A stretch of DNA of 64,000 nucleotides from Streptomyces griseoaurantiacus (GCA_014656015.1 BNBP01000004.1:105614-169613); one strand, 5' to 3'. Positions 1 to 8,640 are shown, counted from the first letter of the stretch. Notes: generated by a model from the sequence alone, not told the origin. Translations and numbers: made by a program.

Positions 1-941
1 GCGCTGACGCCGCCGCCGATCACGAAGCAGGAGGGGTCGAGGGCGGCGGCCAGGTTGGCGATGCCGACGCCGAGCCACTGGCCGATGTCCTGGAGCAGTT
101 CGACGCACATGGCGTCGCCGCCGCGGGCCAGCTCGGTGATCATCGGGCCGGTGATGTCGCCGACCTGCCCCTTGACGTGCTCGATGATCCCGTACGCCAC
201 CGGGGAGTCCGCGGCCGCCAGCTCCCTGGCCTCGCGGACCAGCGCGTTGCCGGAGCTGTACTGCTCCCAGCAGCCGCGGTTGCCGCAGGGGCAGCGGTGT
301 CCGCCGGGCACGACCTGCATGTGCCCGAACTCCCCCGCGACCCCGTACTTGCCGCGCTTGACCTGGCCGTCCTCCAGGATGGCGCCGCCGATGCCGGTAC
401 CGAGGGTGATCATGACGAGGTGGTCCTCGCCGCGTCCGGCGCCGAAGCGCCACTCGGCCCAGGCGGCGGAGTTGGCGTCGTTGTCGACCAGGACGGGCAC
501 GGCCAGGCGCTCCGCGAGGCGGTCCCGCAGCGGCTCGTTGCGCCAGGACAGGTGGGGGGCGAACAGGACGCGGTTGCGGTCGGCGTCCACCCAGCCGGCC
601 GCGCCGATGCCCACCGCGTGCACGTCGTGCCGGTCGGACAGGTCGAGCACCAGCTCGGCGATCGTGTCCTCGACCACCTTGGGGCTCTTGGACTTGTCCG
701 GGGTCTCCGTGCGCAACCGCTCCAGGATGTTGCCGTCGGCGTCCACGACGCCGGCCATCACCTTGGTGCCGCCGATGTCGATGCCGACGGTCGGCACGCG
801 GGGCGCCGTCAGATGCGAGCGGCGCTCGCGGGTGCCGACGGTGCGCAGGGCGGTGGCGCGGCGCGAACCGATGGGGGCGACGCCGGTGACTCTGGCGGCG
901 CCCAGTGCGCGCGGGAGGGAGAGGTCGCGGTAGGTGCTCAT
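1..941 (-). CDS. ROK-family sugar kinase (glucokinase type), C-terminus cut by window edge
   Basis: ROK proteins are sugar kinases, often glucokinases, or sugar-responsive repressors. The ATP-binding motif GIDIGGTK is at about residues 53-60, and the ROK zinc motif CPCGNRGCWEQY follows in the middle of the protein. There is no N-terminal DNA-binding helix-turn-helix, only about 50 basic residues before the kinase core, so a cytoplasmic kinase is more likely than a repressor. About 313 codons are visible and the C-terminal part lies outside the window. A GntR regulator and a Gfo/Idh/MocA oxidoreductase lie upstream, which suggests a sugar or polyol catabolic neighbourhood. The exact substrate cannot be read from the sequence. 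Confidence 0.9.
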   Translation of the reverse strand, partial: MSTYRDLSLPRALGAARVTGVAPIGSRRATALRTVGTRERRSHLTAPRVPTVGIDIGGTKVMAGVVDADGNILERLRTETPDKSKSPKVVEDTIAELVLDLSDRHDVHAVGIGAAGWVDADRNRVLFAPHLSWRNEPLRDRLAERLAVPVLVDNDANSAAWAEWRFGAGRGEDHLVMITLGTGIGGAILEDGQVKRGKYGVAGEFGHMQVVPGGHRCPCGNRGCWEQYSSGNALVREARELAAADSPVAYGIIEHVKGQVGDITGPMITELARGGDAMCVELLQDIGQWLGVGIANLAAALDPSCFVIGGGVS

Positions 942-1141
942 CGTCGCCGATTGTGCCGCATGAGTCGGTCGGCCGGGGGGCGGGCTCCCGGCCCGGGACG
1001 CATCTGTGACGGTGGGAGGGCGGTCGTCCTCGGGATGCCGCCGGGCGGTCGGAGGAATGCGGCACGGCCGGGTCGGTTCATGCCGGGGGCGAGGTGGATC
1101 GCCGCCGCCACGGGGTGCCGCGGGGATGCCGGGGCGGCCGT
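942..1141. other. Intergenic stretch, no gene seen
   Basis: About 200 nt between the ROK kinase start and the GntR stop codon. It must hold the ROK kinase promoter, but I see no clear -35/-10 pair and no convincing hairpin. Confidence 0.5.
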
Positions 1142-1906
1142 TCAGCCGCGGACGAGGAGTTGGAACTCGAAGGAGTAGCGGCTGGGGCGGTAGGTGTGGG
1201 TGCCGTACTCGACGGCGCGGCCGGTGTCGTCGAAGGTGGTGCGCTGCATGGTGAGCAGGGGGGCGCCGGGGGGCTCGTCCAGGCGCTCGCCCTCCTCGGC
1301 GGTGGCGGCGCGGGCGCCGATGGACTGGCGGGCGCTGTGCAGGGTGATGCCGGCCGCGCGCATCATCCGGTAGAGGCCGGTCGCCGCGAGCTGCCCGCTG
1401 TCGAGGTCGAACAGTCCGGTCGGGAGGTAGTTGCACAGGTGGGCCATCGGTTCGCCGTGGGTGAGCCGCAGCCGCTCGATGCGGTGCACCTGGGCGCCCT
1501 CGGCGATCTGGAGGGCGGCGGCCACCTGGGCGGGCGCGGGCTCCAGCACGTTGGCGAGGACCTCGGTGGCGGGACGCTGCCCGGCGGCCTCGAGGTCGTC
1601 GTAGAGGCTGCTCAGCTCCAGCGGGCGCTTGACCTGGCTGTGCACGACCTGGGTGCCGACGCCTCGCCGGCGCACCAGCAGTCCCTTGTCGACCAGGGAC
1701 TGGATGGCCTGGCGCACCGTGGGCCGGGACAGGCCGAGGCGTGCGGCGAGTTCTATCTCGTTGCCCAGCAGACTGCCCGGCGTGAGCGCCCCGCGTTCGA
1801 TCGCGGCCTCCAGCTGCTGGGAGAGCTGGAAGTAGAGGGGCACCGGACTGCTGCGGTCGACGCCGAGTTCGAGCGACGCGGTGGAGTCCACTTCTGGTTT
1901 GGGCAC
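1142..1906 (-). CDS. GntR-family (HutC/UTRA) transcriptional regulator
   Basis: A transcriptional regulator of about 254 residues. The N-terminus has the GntR winged helix-turn-helix (SSPVPLYFQLSQQLEAAIER, then the recognition segment LGLSRPTVRQAIQSLVDKG), and the rest looks like a UTRA ligand-binding domain of the HutC subfamily, which usually senses sugars or small acids. I place the start at the GTG giving VPKPEVDS, because homologous regulators begin like this. An in-frame ATG lies 42 nt upstream (1948), but using it would put the start close to the operator-like palindrome. The gene is divergent from the oxidoreductase at 2008, and the shared spacer holds a perfect 12-bp palindrome. Control of both divergent genes is therefore likely (inference). 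Confidence 0.92.
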   Translation of the reverse strand: MPKPEVDSTASLELGVDRSSPVPLYFQLSQQLEAAIERGALTPGSLLGNEIELAARLGLSRPTVRQAIQSLVDKGLLVRRRGVGTQVVHSQVKRPLELSSLYDDLEAAGQRPATEVLANVLEPAPAQVAAALQIAEGAQVHRIERLRLTHGEPMAHLCNYLPTGLFDLDSGQLAATGLYRMMRAAGITLHSARQSIGARAATAEEGERLDEPPGAPLLTMQRTTFDDTGRAVEYGTHTYRPSRYSFEFQLLVRG

Positions 1907-1955
1907 GGCCCGAGCGTAGCCGTGGCACTTGTTGACGGGAAGTTGCATAGTCAGG

Positions 1956-1967
1956 TTGTCCGGACAA
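1956..1967. promoter_or_regulatory. Perfect 12-bp palindrome TTGTCCGGACAA, putative GntR operator
   Basis: The sequence TTGTCCGGACAA is its own reverse complement. It sits between the divergent GntR and oxidoreductase genes, just upstream of a TTGACA -35 hexamer. GntR/HutC regulators commonly bind such palindromes in their own divergent promoters. Confidence 0.6.
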
Positions 1968-1971
1968 AGGA

Positions 1972-2000
1972 TTGACAGCGTGACGCCTGTCACCTCACTT
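1972..2000 (+). promoter_or_regulatory. Promoter of the oxidoreductase gene, likely leaderless transcript
   Basis: A perfect -35 hexamer TTGACA (1972-1977) is followed after 17 nt by TCACTT (1995-2000), a weak -10. Transcription would start at about 2007-2008, on the ATG itself. No Shine-Dalgarno sequence precedes that ATG, consistent with a leaderless mRNA. Confidence 0.45.
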
Positions 2001-2007
2001 TGTTCCC

Positions 2008-3030
2008 ATGCGCATCGGACTCATCGGGGCGGGCCGCATCGGCACGCTCCACGCGGCCACGCTCAGCCGCCATCGCGACGTGGGAGCCCTCATCGTCACC
2101 GACGTCGACCCGGCCCGGGCCCACGCCCTCGCCGACCGCCTGGGGGCGACGGCCGCCCCCGGGACGGACGAGATCTTCACCTGGGGCGTGGACGCGGTGG
2201 TGATCACGACGGGCACCGCCGCCCACGGCGAACTGATCGGCCGGGCGGCACGTTCGGGGCTGCCGGTGTTCTGCGAGAAGCCGATCGCGGTCGACCTGCC
2301 GGGCACCCTGGCCGCGCTCGCGGAGGTCAAGGCGGCGGGCACGGTGCTGCAGATGGGCTTTCAGCGCCGCTTCGACGCCGGATACGCCGGCGCGCGGGAG
2401 GCGGTGCGCGCCGGGCGTCTGGGCCGCCTCCACACGGTGCGGGCGCTGACGGCTGACCGGACGCCCCCCTCGGCCTCGCACCTGCGGGTCTCCGGAGGGT
2501 TCTTCCGGGACACCCTGGTGCACGACTTCGACATGGTGCGATGGGTGACCGGGCGCGAGGTCGTCGAGGTGTACGCGACCGGCTCGGACGCCGGACCGGA
2601 GGTGTTCCGCGAGACGGCGGACGCGGACACGGCGGCGGCCGTGCTCACCCTGGACGACGGCACGCTCGCCACGGTGACCGGGGCGCGGGTGAACGGGGCC
2701 GGCTACGACGTGCGCATGGAGCTGGCGGGCGAGCGGGACACGGTCGTGGTGGGGCTGGACGACCGCACCCCGATCGCCTCCACGGAACCGGCCGGACCGC
2801 CCCCGGCGGACAAGCCGTGGCCCGGGTTCCTGGAACGGTTCGCGGCGGCCTACGAGGGTGAGCTGGGCGCGTTCGTGCAGGTGGTGCGGGGAGAGCGGGA
2901 GAACCCGTGCGACGGCTGGGAGGCGCTCGCCGCGCTGCGGGTCGCGGAGGCCTGCGAGATCTCCCGCCGCGAGCGGCGTGCGGTGCGGATGGAGGAGGTC
3001 TCCGGGGGGTTGGAGACGGTGCGGGGCTGA
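2008..3030 (+). CDS. Gfo/Idh/MocA oxidoreductase, inositol 2-dehydrogenase-like
   Basis: A 340-residue NAD(P)-dependent dehydrogenase of sugars or cyclitols. The Rossmann motif GAGRIG is at residues 7-12 and the family's EKP motif at 90-92. The residues matching the IolG catalytic triad are K91, D168 and H172 (in RDTLVHDFDMVRW). Length and motifs fit myo-inositol 2-dehydrogenase (IolG), but other sugar oxidoreductases of the family look similar. It is divergent from a GntR regulator and near a ROK kinase, so sugar or inositol breakdown is the likely role. No other inositol catabolism genes are visible in this window. Confidence 0.88.
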   Translation: MRIGLIGAGRIGTLHAATLSRHRDVGALIVTDVDPARAHALADRLGATAAPGTDEIFTWGVDAVVITTGTAAHGELIGRAARSGLPVFCEKPIAVDLPGTLAALAEVKAAGTVLQMGFQRRFDAGYAGAREAVRAGRLGRLHTVRALTADRTPPSASHLRVSGGFFRDTLVHDFDMVRWVTGREVVEVYATGSDAGPEVFRETADADTAAAVLTLDDGTLATVTGARVNGAGYDVRMELAGERDTVVVGLDDRTPIASTEPAGPPPADKPWPGFLERFAAAYEGELGAFVQVVRGERENPCDGWEALAALRVAEACEISRRERRAVRMEEVSGGLETVRG

Positions 3031-3115
3031 GGGTGCGCGCGGGCGGGGCCCGGCCGGGCGCCGGAAGACCGGCGTCCGCACCTGCCCGCGTCCCGGCCGC
3101 CGGGGGGCGGTCCCG

Positions 3116-3292
3116 CTACCAGCGGATCGGCAGCGAGCGGAAGCCCCGCATCGGCATCCCCGGCACTCTCGGCCCCGGCGGGCCGTCGAGGGCCAGGCCG
3201 GGGCAGCGGTCCAGGAGGGAGCGCAGCGCGGTACGGGCCTCCTCGGCGAAGGCCTCGCCGTACTGTCCCGGGTCGATCACCGCGTCCGCCAC
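3116..3292 (-). pseudogene. Cytochrome P450 C-terminal remnant
   Basis: An open frame of 58 codons reads ARTALRSLLDRCPGLALD and ends GFRSLPIRW. This matches the extreme C-terminus of actinobacterial P450s, after the haem-cysteine loop. The haem ligand, I-helix and ExxR parts are absent, so no enzyme can be made. A GTG start at 3292 is preceded by a good ribosome-binding site (GGGAGGA, 5-nt spacer), so the fragment could still be translated. It overlaps the end of the AraC gene by 16 nt. I read it as the remains of a deleted P450 gene. Confidence 0.55.
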
Positions 3293-4515
3293 GGCGCTCC
3301 TCCCGTCCGCACGTCGTGTCCCGCCGTCCGCACGTCGTGTCCCGCCGTCCGCGTGTCACGTCCGTGCGACCGCGTGTCACGTCCCGCATCGGCCGGAAGA
3401 ACGCGCGGAGGCCCGGCTTCGTGCCCCGTCGTCCGGATCGGATCGGGGGCACCCGCGACCGTCGGCGCGGTGCCGCCCCTCGGTGAGGTCCGCAGGCTCA
3501 CCGAGGGCGTGACACCGTAGGCGGCCTTGTGGGAGGCGGCGAAGCGCCCCGCGTGGGCGAAGCCCCATCTGCTCGCGATCCCGGCGACGGTGGCGCCCTC
3601 GACGGGGTCGGCGGTGAGGAGTTCTCGGTGCGCCCTCTCCAGCCTGATCCGCCGCAGGTAGTGGTGCGGGGTCTCGTCCAGGGCACGGCGGAAGCCCAGT
3701 TCCAGGGCGCGGACGGTCACACCGAGGTGGCGGGCCAGCTCGCCGACGTTGAAGACGGCGGTGGTCTCGTCCTCGACGAGGCGCATCGCCTCGCGCACCG
3801 CCCTGCCGGGAGCGGCCCGGAAGGCCGGCCCGGCCGGGGCGGCGAGGTCGTGGTCCAGGCCGAGCAGCACGGCACTGAGGGTGTGTTCGGAGAGCAGCCG
3901 CAGCAACCCGCCGGGGACGGCGGCGACGTCGCCGTACTGTCCGAAGGTCTCGGCGAGCAGTCTGGCGGCGCTGCGGACGGCGTGGCCCCGGTCCAGGGGC
4001 AGCACCTGGTGCGCGAAGCGCGGCGGCCGCCCCGTGTCCCGCGCGCCGGTCAGGGTGCGCGCCGCGTGCGCGAGCGCGGTGGTCGTCACGCGCAGCATGA
4101 GGGTGTCGCAGTCGGCGCTCCACTCGGCGAGGAAGGGTCCGTCCGGTGCGATCACGACGATCGATTCCCCGGCCCGCGCGAGGACGGCCTCGCCTCCCCC
4201 CAGCACCCGGATGTGCCCCGACAGGGGGATCGCGATCCCGAGGTAGCGGGAGTCGCCCCGTCGGTCGACGGTCACGTCCGCGCCGTAGCCCATGAACCCG
4301 ACCCCGACGGAGCCGGTGTCGGCGTAGAAGGCGCGCGCGTCGACGCCGCCGCGGTGACCGGGGCGCGTGCGCAGCCGGCCCGGTGCCATGAACTGCCGGA
4401 CCTGCCCCTCCGCCACCGCGAGGTCGTGGGTCTCGTAGCGCTTGTAGGCGGCCAGTGCGCGCAGGACGGCGTCGTCGGCGTGCGCCCGGTGGGCGCCTTC
4501 GAACAGGACGGTCAT
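3277..4515 (-). CDS. AraC-family transcriptional regulator with repeat-derived C-terminal tail
   Basis: About 412 residues. The N-terminal ~190 residues look like an AraC-binding-like sensor domain. Residues ~250-350 form the double helix-turn-helix AraC domain (VFNVGELARHLGVTVRALEL, then YLRRIRLERAHREL and AGIASRWGFAHAGRFAASHK). Start ATG 4515 has GGGAG upstream. The last ~60 residues are unlike AraC proteins: basic, repetitive (GRDTR, GHDVR units) and encoded by the 21-bp tandem repeat, as if the original stop codon had been lost. The gene lies 143 nt downstream of the amidohydrolase on the same strand and may regulate it (inference). Confidence 0.87.
   Translation of the reverse strand: MTVLFEGAHRAHADDAVLRALAAYKRYETHDLAVAEGQVRQFMAPGRLRTRPGHRGGVDARAFYADTGSVGVGFMGYGADVTVDRRGDSRYLGIAIPLSGHIRVLGGGEAVLARAGESIVVIAPDGPFLAEWSADCDTLMLRVTTTALAHAARTLTGARDTGRPPRFAHQVLPLDRGHAVRSAARLLAETFGQYGDVAAVPGGLLRLLSEHTLSAVLLGLDHDLAAPAGPAFRAAPGRAVREAMRLVEDETTAVFNVGELARHLGVTVRALELGFRRALDETPHHYLRRIRLERAHRELLTADPVEGATVAGIASRWGFAHAGRFAASHKAAYGVTPSVSLRTSPRGGTAPTVAGAPDPIRTTGHEAGPPRVLPADAGRDTRSHGRDTRTAGHDVRTAGHDVRTGGAPWRTR
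3305..3367. repeat. 21-bp tandem repeat, three copies (third degenerate)
   Basis: Two exact 21-bp copies (3305-3325 and 3326-3346) and a diverged third copy (from 3347) lie inside the 3' end of the AraC gene. They encode the repeated peptide TAGHDVR at its C-terminus. The period is a multiple of three, so the frame stays open. Confidence 0.85.
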
Positions 4516-4658
4516 ACGGTTCTCCCGGATGTCGGCACGTGGTCCGCCAGGGACCTCGCCCCCGTGCCGGGCGCCCGCCCGGTCACGCGGCCACACCCCG
4601 CCATCCTGCGCCACGACACCCGAGGGAGTCATCACGTCCCGCCGGGCGGGCCCCCGGG

Positions 4659-5624
4659 TCAGCGGGCGGGGCCGCCCGCCAGCAGGGCGGCGGCGTTCGT
4701 GGCCGTCAGGTCCCGCCACGGGCCGTGGGACCGCGCACGCCATCCGGTGTCGAGCGCGGCGATCTGGTCGGCGACCAGGCGCGGTGGCGTCCAGCAGTAG
4801 TCGCTGCCGTAGAGCAGCCGTCCGGTGCCGACCCGGCTGATCAGGGTCTCGGCGTGCGTCGGCAGCGGGGTCCCGGCCAGGTCGAACCAGAGCCGTGCGA
4901 GCCCCTCGTCGATGCGCTCGGCCCCGCCCGGCGACTGCTGGAGGGAGGCGAACAGCCGCAGCCGGTCCACGAGCACCGGCAGCGAGGCGCCGCAGTGCGG
5001 CACGATCGTCCGCAGGCCGGTACGACGGGCCGCCTCGCCGCCGACGAGCAGGGCGGCCAGCACGCGGGTGGTCTCGGCGAAGAACTCCACCATGGGACGC
5101 GGCAGTTCCGGCGCAGCCGGCTGCCACCCGACCGGTGTGGTCGGGTGCACGAACAGGACGGCGCGCCGCCGGTCCAGCTCGTCGAGGAACGGCGCGACGC
5201 GCGGGTCGGCGAGGGAGACGCCGCCTGCGTTCGTCGTCACGACCACGCCGACGGCACCGAGTTCCTCGCGCGCCCGGTCCGCCTCCGCGACGGCCTCGTC
5301 GACGGCCGGCAGCGGCACCGAGGCGAAGAACCGGAAGCGGTCCGGGTGTGCGGCGGCCACGTCGGCCGCGTAGTCGTTGACGCGGCGGGACAGCGCGACC
5401 GCGGACTCGCGGTCCCCGAACCAGACCCCCGGCGAGGAGATCGAGAGGACGGCCTGCTCGATGCCGTGCGCGTCCATCAGACGAAGGTGCTCCTCCGGGG
5501 TCCATTCCGGCCAGGACGGCATCCCGTCGGGGTGGTGGTGCCCGGCGGCTTTCGCGGCCTCCACGTACCAGGGCGTCACGAAGTGCGCGTGCACGTCGAC
5601 GAGGGGTTCTGCTGAGTGCTCCAT
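4659..5624 (-). CDS. Amidohydrolase-2 family enzyme (ACMSD / gamma-resorcylate decarboxylase fold)
   Basis: A 321-residue metal-dependent TIM-barrel hydrolase or decarboxylase. Metal-ligand motifs are visible: DVHAHF near the N-terminus, LFVHPTTPVG in mid-barrel, VPHCGASLP, and LYGSDYCW near the C-terminus. This set is typical of the ACMSD-type family, whose members decarboxylate or hydrolyse aromatic or muconate-like acids. Start ATG 5624 has AGGAGA 7 nt upstream; longer in-frame starts lack this. An AraC regulator follows downstream, and a quinone reductase is divergent upstream, which would suit aromatic-compound metabolism. The substrate is unknown. Confidence 0.85.
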   Translation of the reverse strand: MEHSAEPLVDVHAHFVTPWYVEAAKAAGHHHPDGMPSWPEWTPEEHLRLMDAHGIEQAVLSISSPGVWFGDRESAVALSRRVNDYAADVAAAHPDRFRFFASVPLPAVDEAVAEADRAREELGAVGVVVTTNAGGVSLADPRVAPFLDELDRRRAVLFVHPTTPVGWQPAAPELPRPMVEFFAETTRVLAALLVGGEAARRTGLRTIVPHCGASLPVLVDRLRLFASLQQSPGGAERIDEGLARLWFDLAGTPLPTHAETLISRVGTGRLLYGSDYCWTPPRLVADQIAALDTGWRARSHGPWRDLTATNAAALLAGGPAR

Positions 5625-5864
5625 CGTTTCGTCTCCTGCGGAGGGGTGGGGGGCGGCGGCCCGCCGGGCGGGTGACCTCACGGTCATGATCACGGAGGGC
5701 GGGCGCGCCCGGAACCTCCGGACGCGTTTCGGCCGCGGCCGCTTCGCCTTCCGGACGCCGGGGTCGCCGCCCACCCACCGCGGGTGGCTGCGGAGTGCCG
5801 CGAACCCGGGGCGTCCCGTGTGTCCGCCGGGCCGTCCGGCGCCCCGGTGGGAGAATCACCGCCC

Positions 5865-6845
5865 ATGCGCGCCGCTTACATCGAAGAGCTCGGGCCGCCC
5901 GAGGTGATCCGTCTCGGGGACCTGCCCGCACCCGTGCCGGGGGCGGGCGAGGTACTCGTGGACGTCCTGGCGACCGCCGTCGATCCGGTGGACGCCCTGG
6001 TCAGGTCGGGGGTGTTCCGGACGCCGCTGCCGTTCCCCTTCGTCCTCGGGCGGGACCTGGTGGGGACGGTCGCGGAGCCGGCCGCCGGGTTCGCGGCGGG
6101 CGAGGCGGTGTGGTGCAACAGCCTGGGCCACGGTGGGCGGCAGGGCGCCGCCGCCGAGCGGGTCGCCGTCGCCGCTGACCGGCTGTACCGGCTGCCGGAC
6201 GGTGTGCCGCCGCTGGAGGCGGTGGCGGTGCTGCACCCGGCGGCCACCGCCTACCTCGCCCTGTTCAACCACGGGGAGCTGCTTCCCGGCGAGACGGTGC
6301 TGGTGGCCGGGGCCGGGGGCAACGTGGGCTCGGCGCTGGTCGCGCTGGCCGCGCGGGCCGGGGCGCGGGTGCTCGCCACGGCCTCGCCGCGCGACCACGC
6401 GTATGTGCGGGCGCTGGGCGCGGCCGAGGTCGTCGACTACCGGGAGCCGGCCGCGCGCCTCGCGGAGCTGGCCCCGGACGGCATCGACCTGCACGTCGAC
6501 ACCTCCGGCCGGCACGACCTGGAGACGGCGGTCGGGCTGCTCGCCCACCGGGGCCGCGTCCTGCTCCTCGCCGGCCCCGGGGCGCGGCCCGTGCTGCCGG
6601 TGGGCCCGCTGTACATGAAGGACGCCTCCGTGCGCGGCTTCGCGATCTCCCGGGCCACCGTGGCCGAGCTGGCGGAGGCCGCGGCCGCCCTGAACGACAT
6701 GCTCGCCGGGGGAGGCCTGCGTCCGCGCGCGCTGGAGGTGCTGCCCCTGGAGGCGGTGGCCGAGGTCCACCGGCGCATGGAGGCCGGGGAGTTGCGGGGC
6801 CGCCGGGTGGTGCTGCGGGTGGCGGGGGCCGACGGGGGGCGGTAG
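5865..6845 (+). CDS. NADPH:quinone reductase / zinc-independent MDR alcohol dehydrogenase
   Basis: A 326-residue medium-chain dehydrogenase/reductase. An N-terminal GroES-like domain (starting MRAAYIEELGPPEVI) is followed by a Rossmann domain with VLVAGAGGNVGSALVALAAR. The structural and catalytic zinc cysteines of alcohol dehydrogenases are absent, which puts it in the quinone-oxidoreductase branch. It probably reduces quinones or other enones with NADPH. It is divergent from the amidohydrolase across a 240-nt spacer. GGAG lies about 11 nt before ATG 5865, a somewhat long spacing. Confidence 0.88.
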   Translation: MRAAYIEELGPPEVIRLGDLPAPVPGAGEVLVDVLATAVDPVDALVRSGVFRTPLPFPFVLGRDLVGTVAEPAAGFAAGEAVWCNSLGHGGRQGAAAERVAVAADRLYRLPDGVPPLEAVAVLHPAATAYLALFNHGELLPGETVLVAGAGGNVGSALVALAARAGARVLATASPRDHAYVRALGAAEVVDYREPAARLAELAPDGIDLHVDTSGRHDLETAVGLLAHRGRVLLLAGPGARPVLPVGPLYMKDASVRGFAISRATVAELAEAAAALNDMLAGGGLRPRALEVLPLEAVAEVHRRMEAGELRGRRVVLRVAGADGGR

Positions 6846-6923
6846 CCGCCGACGGTTCCCGGCACCGGGGCGGCCGGCGCGCGGCGCGGGCGGAGGTCAC
6901 CCGCTCGCGGCGGGTGCGGGCGG

Positions 6924-7742
6924 TCAGCCCGCGTGGGTCGAGAACAGGCCGCCGGTGGGGCCCTGCTTGTCGCCGCCCTGGGCCTTCTTGAGGGCATTGG
7001 CGAGGCCCTCGATCGTCAGGGACTGCAGGATGACGCGGCCGTTGCCCTCCAATGTGGCCAGGGACAGGCCCTCGCCGCCGAGGACGGCGTTCATCAGGCC
7101 CTGCCGGTTGAGGCCCCCGATGCGCTGGACGCCGTACTGGATGCCCTCCTCGAAGGCGACGACGCAGCCGGTGTCGACCTCGATCCGGCCGCCGAAGTCC
7201 GCCGGGTTCAGGTCGATGAAGTTGCCGGCGCCGGCGATGATCACCGTGCCCCGCCCGGTGAACTTCTCCAGGACGAAGCCCTCGCCGCCGCTCATGCCGG
7301 TGCGGCCGCCCTGGAAGGCGATGCCGAAGTCCACCGTGGACTCGGCGGCCACGAAGGCGTCCTTCTCGGCGAGCCAGGCACGGTTTCCGTCGAGTTCGAG
7401 GGCGCGCATCTCGCCGGGGAGCACCCCGGCGAAGCCGACGGTGCCCTCGGCGCCGGACGCCGTGAAGTACTGGAACGCCAGGGACTCACCGGCGAGCATG
7501 CGCTGGCCGGCCTGCATGGCCGTGCCCATGGCCTGGCGGAGCATGCCGCCCATGCCGCCGCCCCCGGAGCCGGAGCCGCCTCCCGCGCCACCGCCGCCGG
7601 GGGCGGACAGGCGCGTCTCCATGCTGACGTTGGTGGTCTTGAACAGGAACTTCCCGGCCTCGCAGTACACGGTCTGGCCGGGGTCCAGGTTGACGATCGC
7701 CATCTGCGTGGCGTTGCCGACGATGTCTTGCCGAAGAGTCAC
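6924..7742 (-). CDS. AIM24 family protein
   Basis: About 272 residues with the beta-rich, barwin-like fold of the AIM24/TIGR00266 family, whose biochemical function is unknown. Recognisable parts are AIVNLDPGQTVYCEAGKFLF at the start and AEKDAFVAAEST, GTVIIAGAGNFIDL and NRQGLMNAVLGGEGL further on. A glycine-rich insert (GGGGAGGGSGSGGGG) near residue 45 is typical of these proteins. I use the GTG start giving VTLRQDIVGN because homologues begin in a similar way; there is no strong ribosome-binding site. It is divergent from the AllR-like regulator. Confidence 0.8.
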   Translation of the reverse strand: MTLRQDIVGNATQMAIVNLDPGQTVYCEAGKFLFKTTNVSMETRLSAPGGGGAGGGSGSGGGGMGGMLRQAMGTAMQAGQRMLAGESLAFQYFTASGAEGTVGFAGVLPGEMRALELDGNRAWLAEKDAFVAAESTVDFGIAFQGGRTGMSGGEGFVLEKFTGRGTVIIAGAGNFIDLNPADFGGRIEVDTGCVVAFEEGIQYGVQRIGGLNRQGLMNAVLGGEGLSLATLEGNGRVILQSLTIEGLANALKKAQGGDKQGPTGGLFSTHAG

Positions 7743-7845
7743 AGGGGCGGAACGAGCGGGTCCGGCCGCGGGTTCCCGGGCCCCCGGGGCGTCACCCGAC
7801 CGCCGGGTAGGCTGCTGGTTCCCGTCCCCCGGAAAGGAACGCGCC

Positions 7846-8640
7846 GTGCCGTCCTCGCCCAGCGCCCGAGGCGCCGCCCAGTCCTCCGGGTCCTCCGGCT
7901 CCGGTGGCGGTGTCCAGTCCCTCGAGCGCGCCTTCGACCTGCTGGAGCGGATGGCGGACGCGGGCGGCGAGGTCGGTCTGAGCGAGCTGGCGGCGAGCAG
8001 CGGACTGCCGCTGCCCACCATCCACCGTCTGATGCGCACGCTGGTCGCCTGCGGGTACGTGCGCCAGCAGGCGAACCGCCGGTACGCGCTGGGCCCCCGG
8101 CTGATCCGTCTCGGGGAGTCCTCCGCCCGGCTGCTCGGCACCTGGGCCAGGCCGCACCTCGCCCGGCTCGTGGAGGAGACCGGCGAGACGGCCAACATGG
8201 CGCTGCTGGACGGCGACGAGGTCGTGTACGTGGCGCAGGTGCCGTCCAAGCACTCGATGCGGATGTTCACCGAGGTGGGCCGACGGGTGCTGCCGCACAC
8301 CACGGGGGTCGGCAAGGCGCTGCTGGCCGGTCTGGAGCCGGCGGAGGTGCGGGCCCTGCTGCGGCGCACGGGCATGCCGGCCGCGACGGAGCGCACGATC
8401 ACGTCCCCGGACGCCTTCCTCACCGCCCTGGAGGAGGTGCGGCGCCAGGGGTACGCGGTCGACGACAGTGAGCAGGAGATGGGCGTGCGCTGCCTCGCGG
8501 CCCCGGTGCCGGGGGCGCCGACCGCCACGGCCATCTCCGTCTCGGGCCCGGCGGGCCGGGTCACCGAGGCGGCGACGGCCACGATGGTGCCGGTGCTGCG
8601 GCAGGTCGCGGCGGATCTGTCCCGGGCGCTCGCGACCTGA
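7846..8640 (+). CDS. allR: IclR-family regulator, AllR-like (allantoin/glyoxylate control)
   Basis: A 264-residue repressor. An IclR winged helix-turn-helix starts at about residue 25 (GGVQSLERAFDLLERMADAG, then LPLPTIHRLMRTLVACGYVR). The ligand-binding domain follows, with typical AGRVTEAA and GVGKALLA segments. It closely resembles, from memory, the Streptomyces coelicolor allantoin-pathway repressor AllR, which senses glyoxylate or allantoate. Start GTG 7846 has AAGGA upstream. As I recall for that species, a DUF5955-type gene, a MobA-like nucleotidyltransferase and malate synthase lie on one side. The expected allantoinase and allantoicase genes are not seen here. Confidence 0.82.
   Translation: MPSSPSARGAAQSSGSSGSGGGVQSLERAFDLLERMADAGGEVGLSELAASSGLPLPTIHRLMRTLVACGYVRQQANRRYALGPRLIRLGESSARLLGTWARPHLARLVEETGETANMALLDGDEVVYVAQVPSKHSMRMFTEVGRRVLPHTTGVGKALLAGLEPAEVRALLRRTGMPAATERTITSPDAFLTALEEVRRQGYAVDDSEQEMGVRCLAAPVPGAPTATAISVSGPAGRVTEAATATMVPVLRQVAADLSRALAT

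Noticed and set aside
3305..3367. CRISPR-like repeats
   Set aside because: The 21-bp units are directly adjacent with no spacers and lie in a coding frame.
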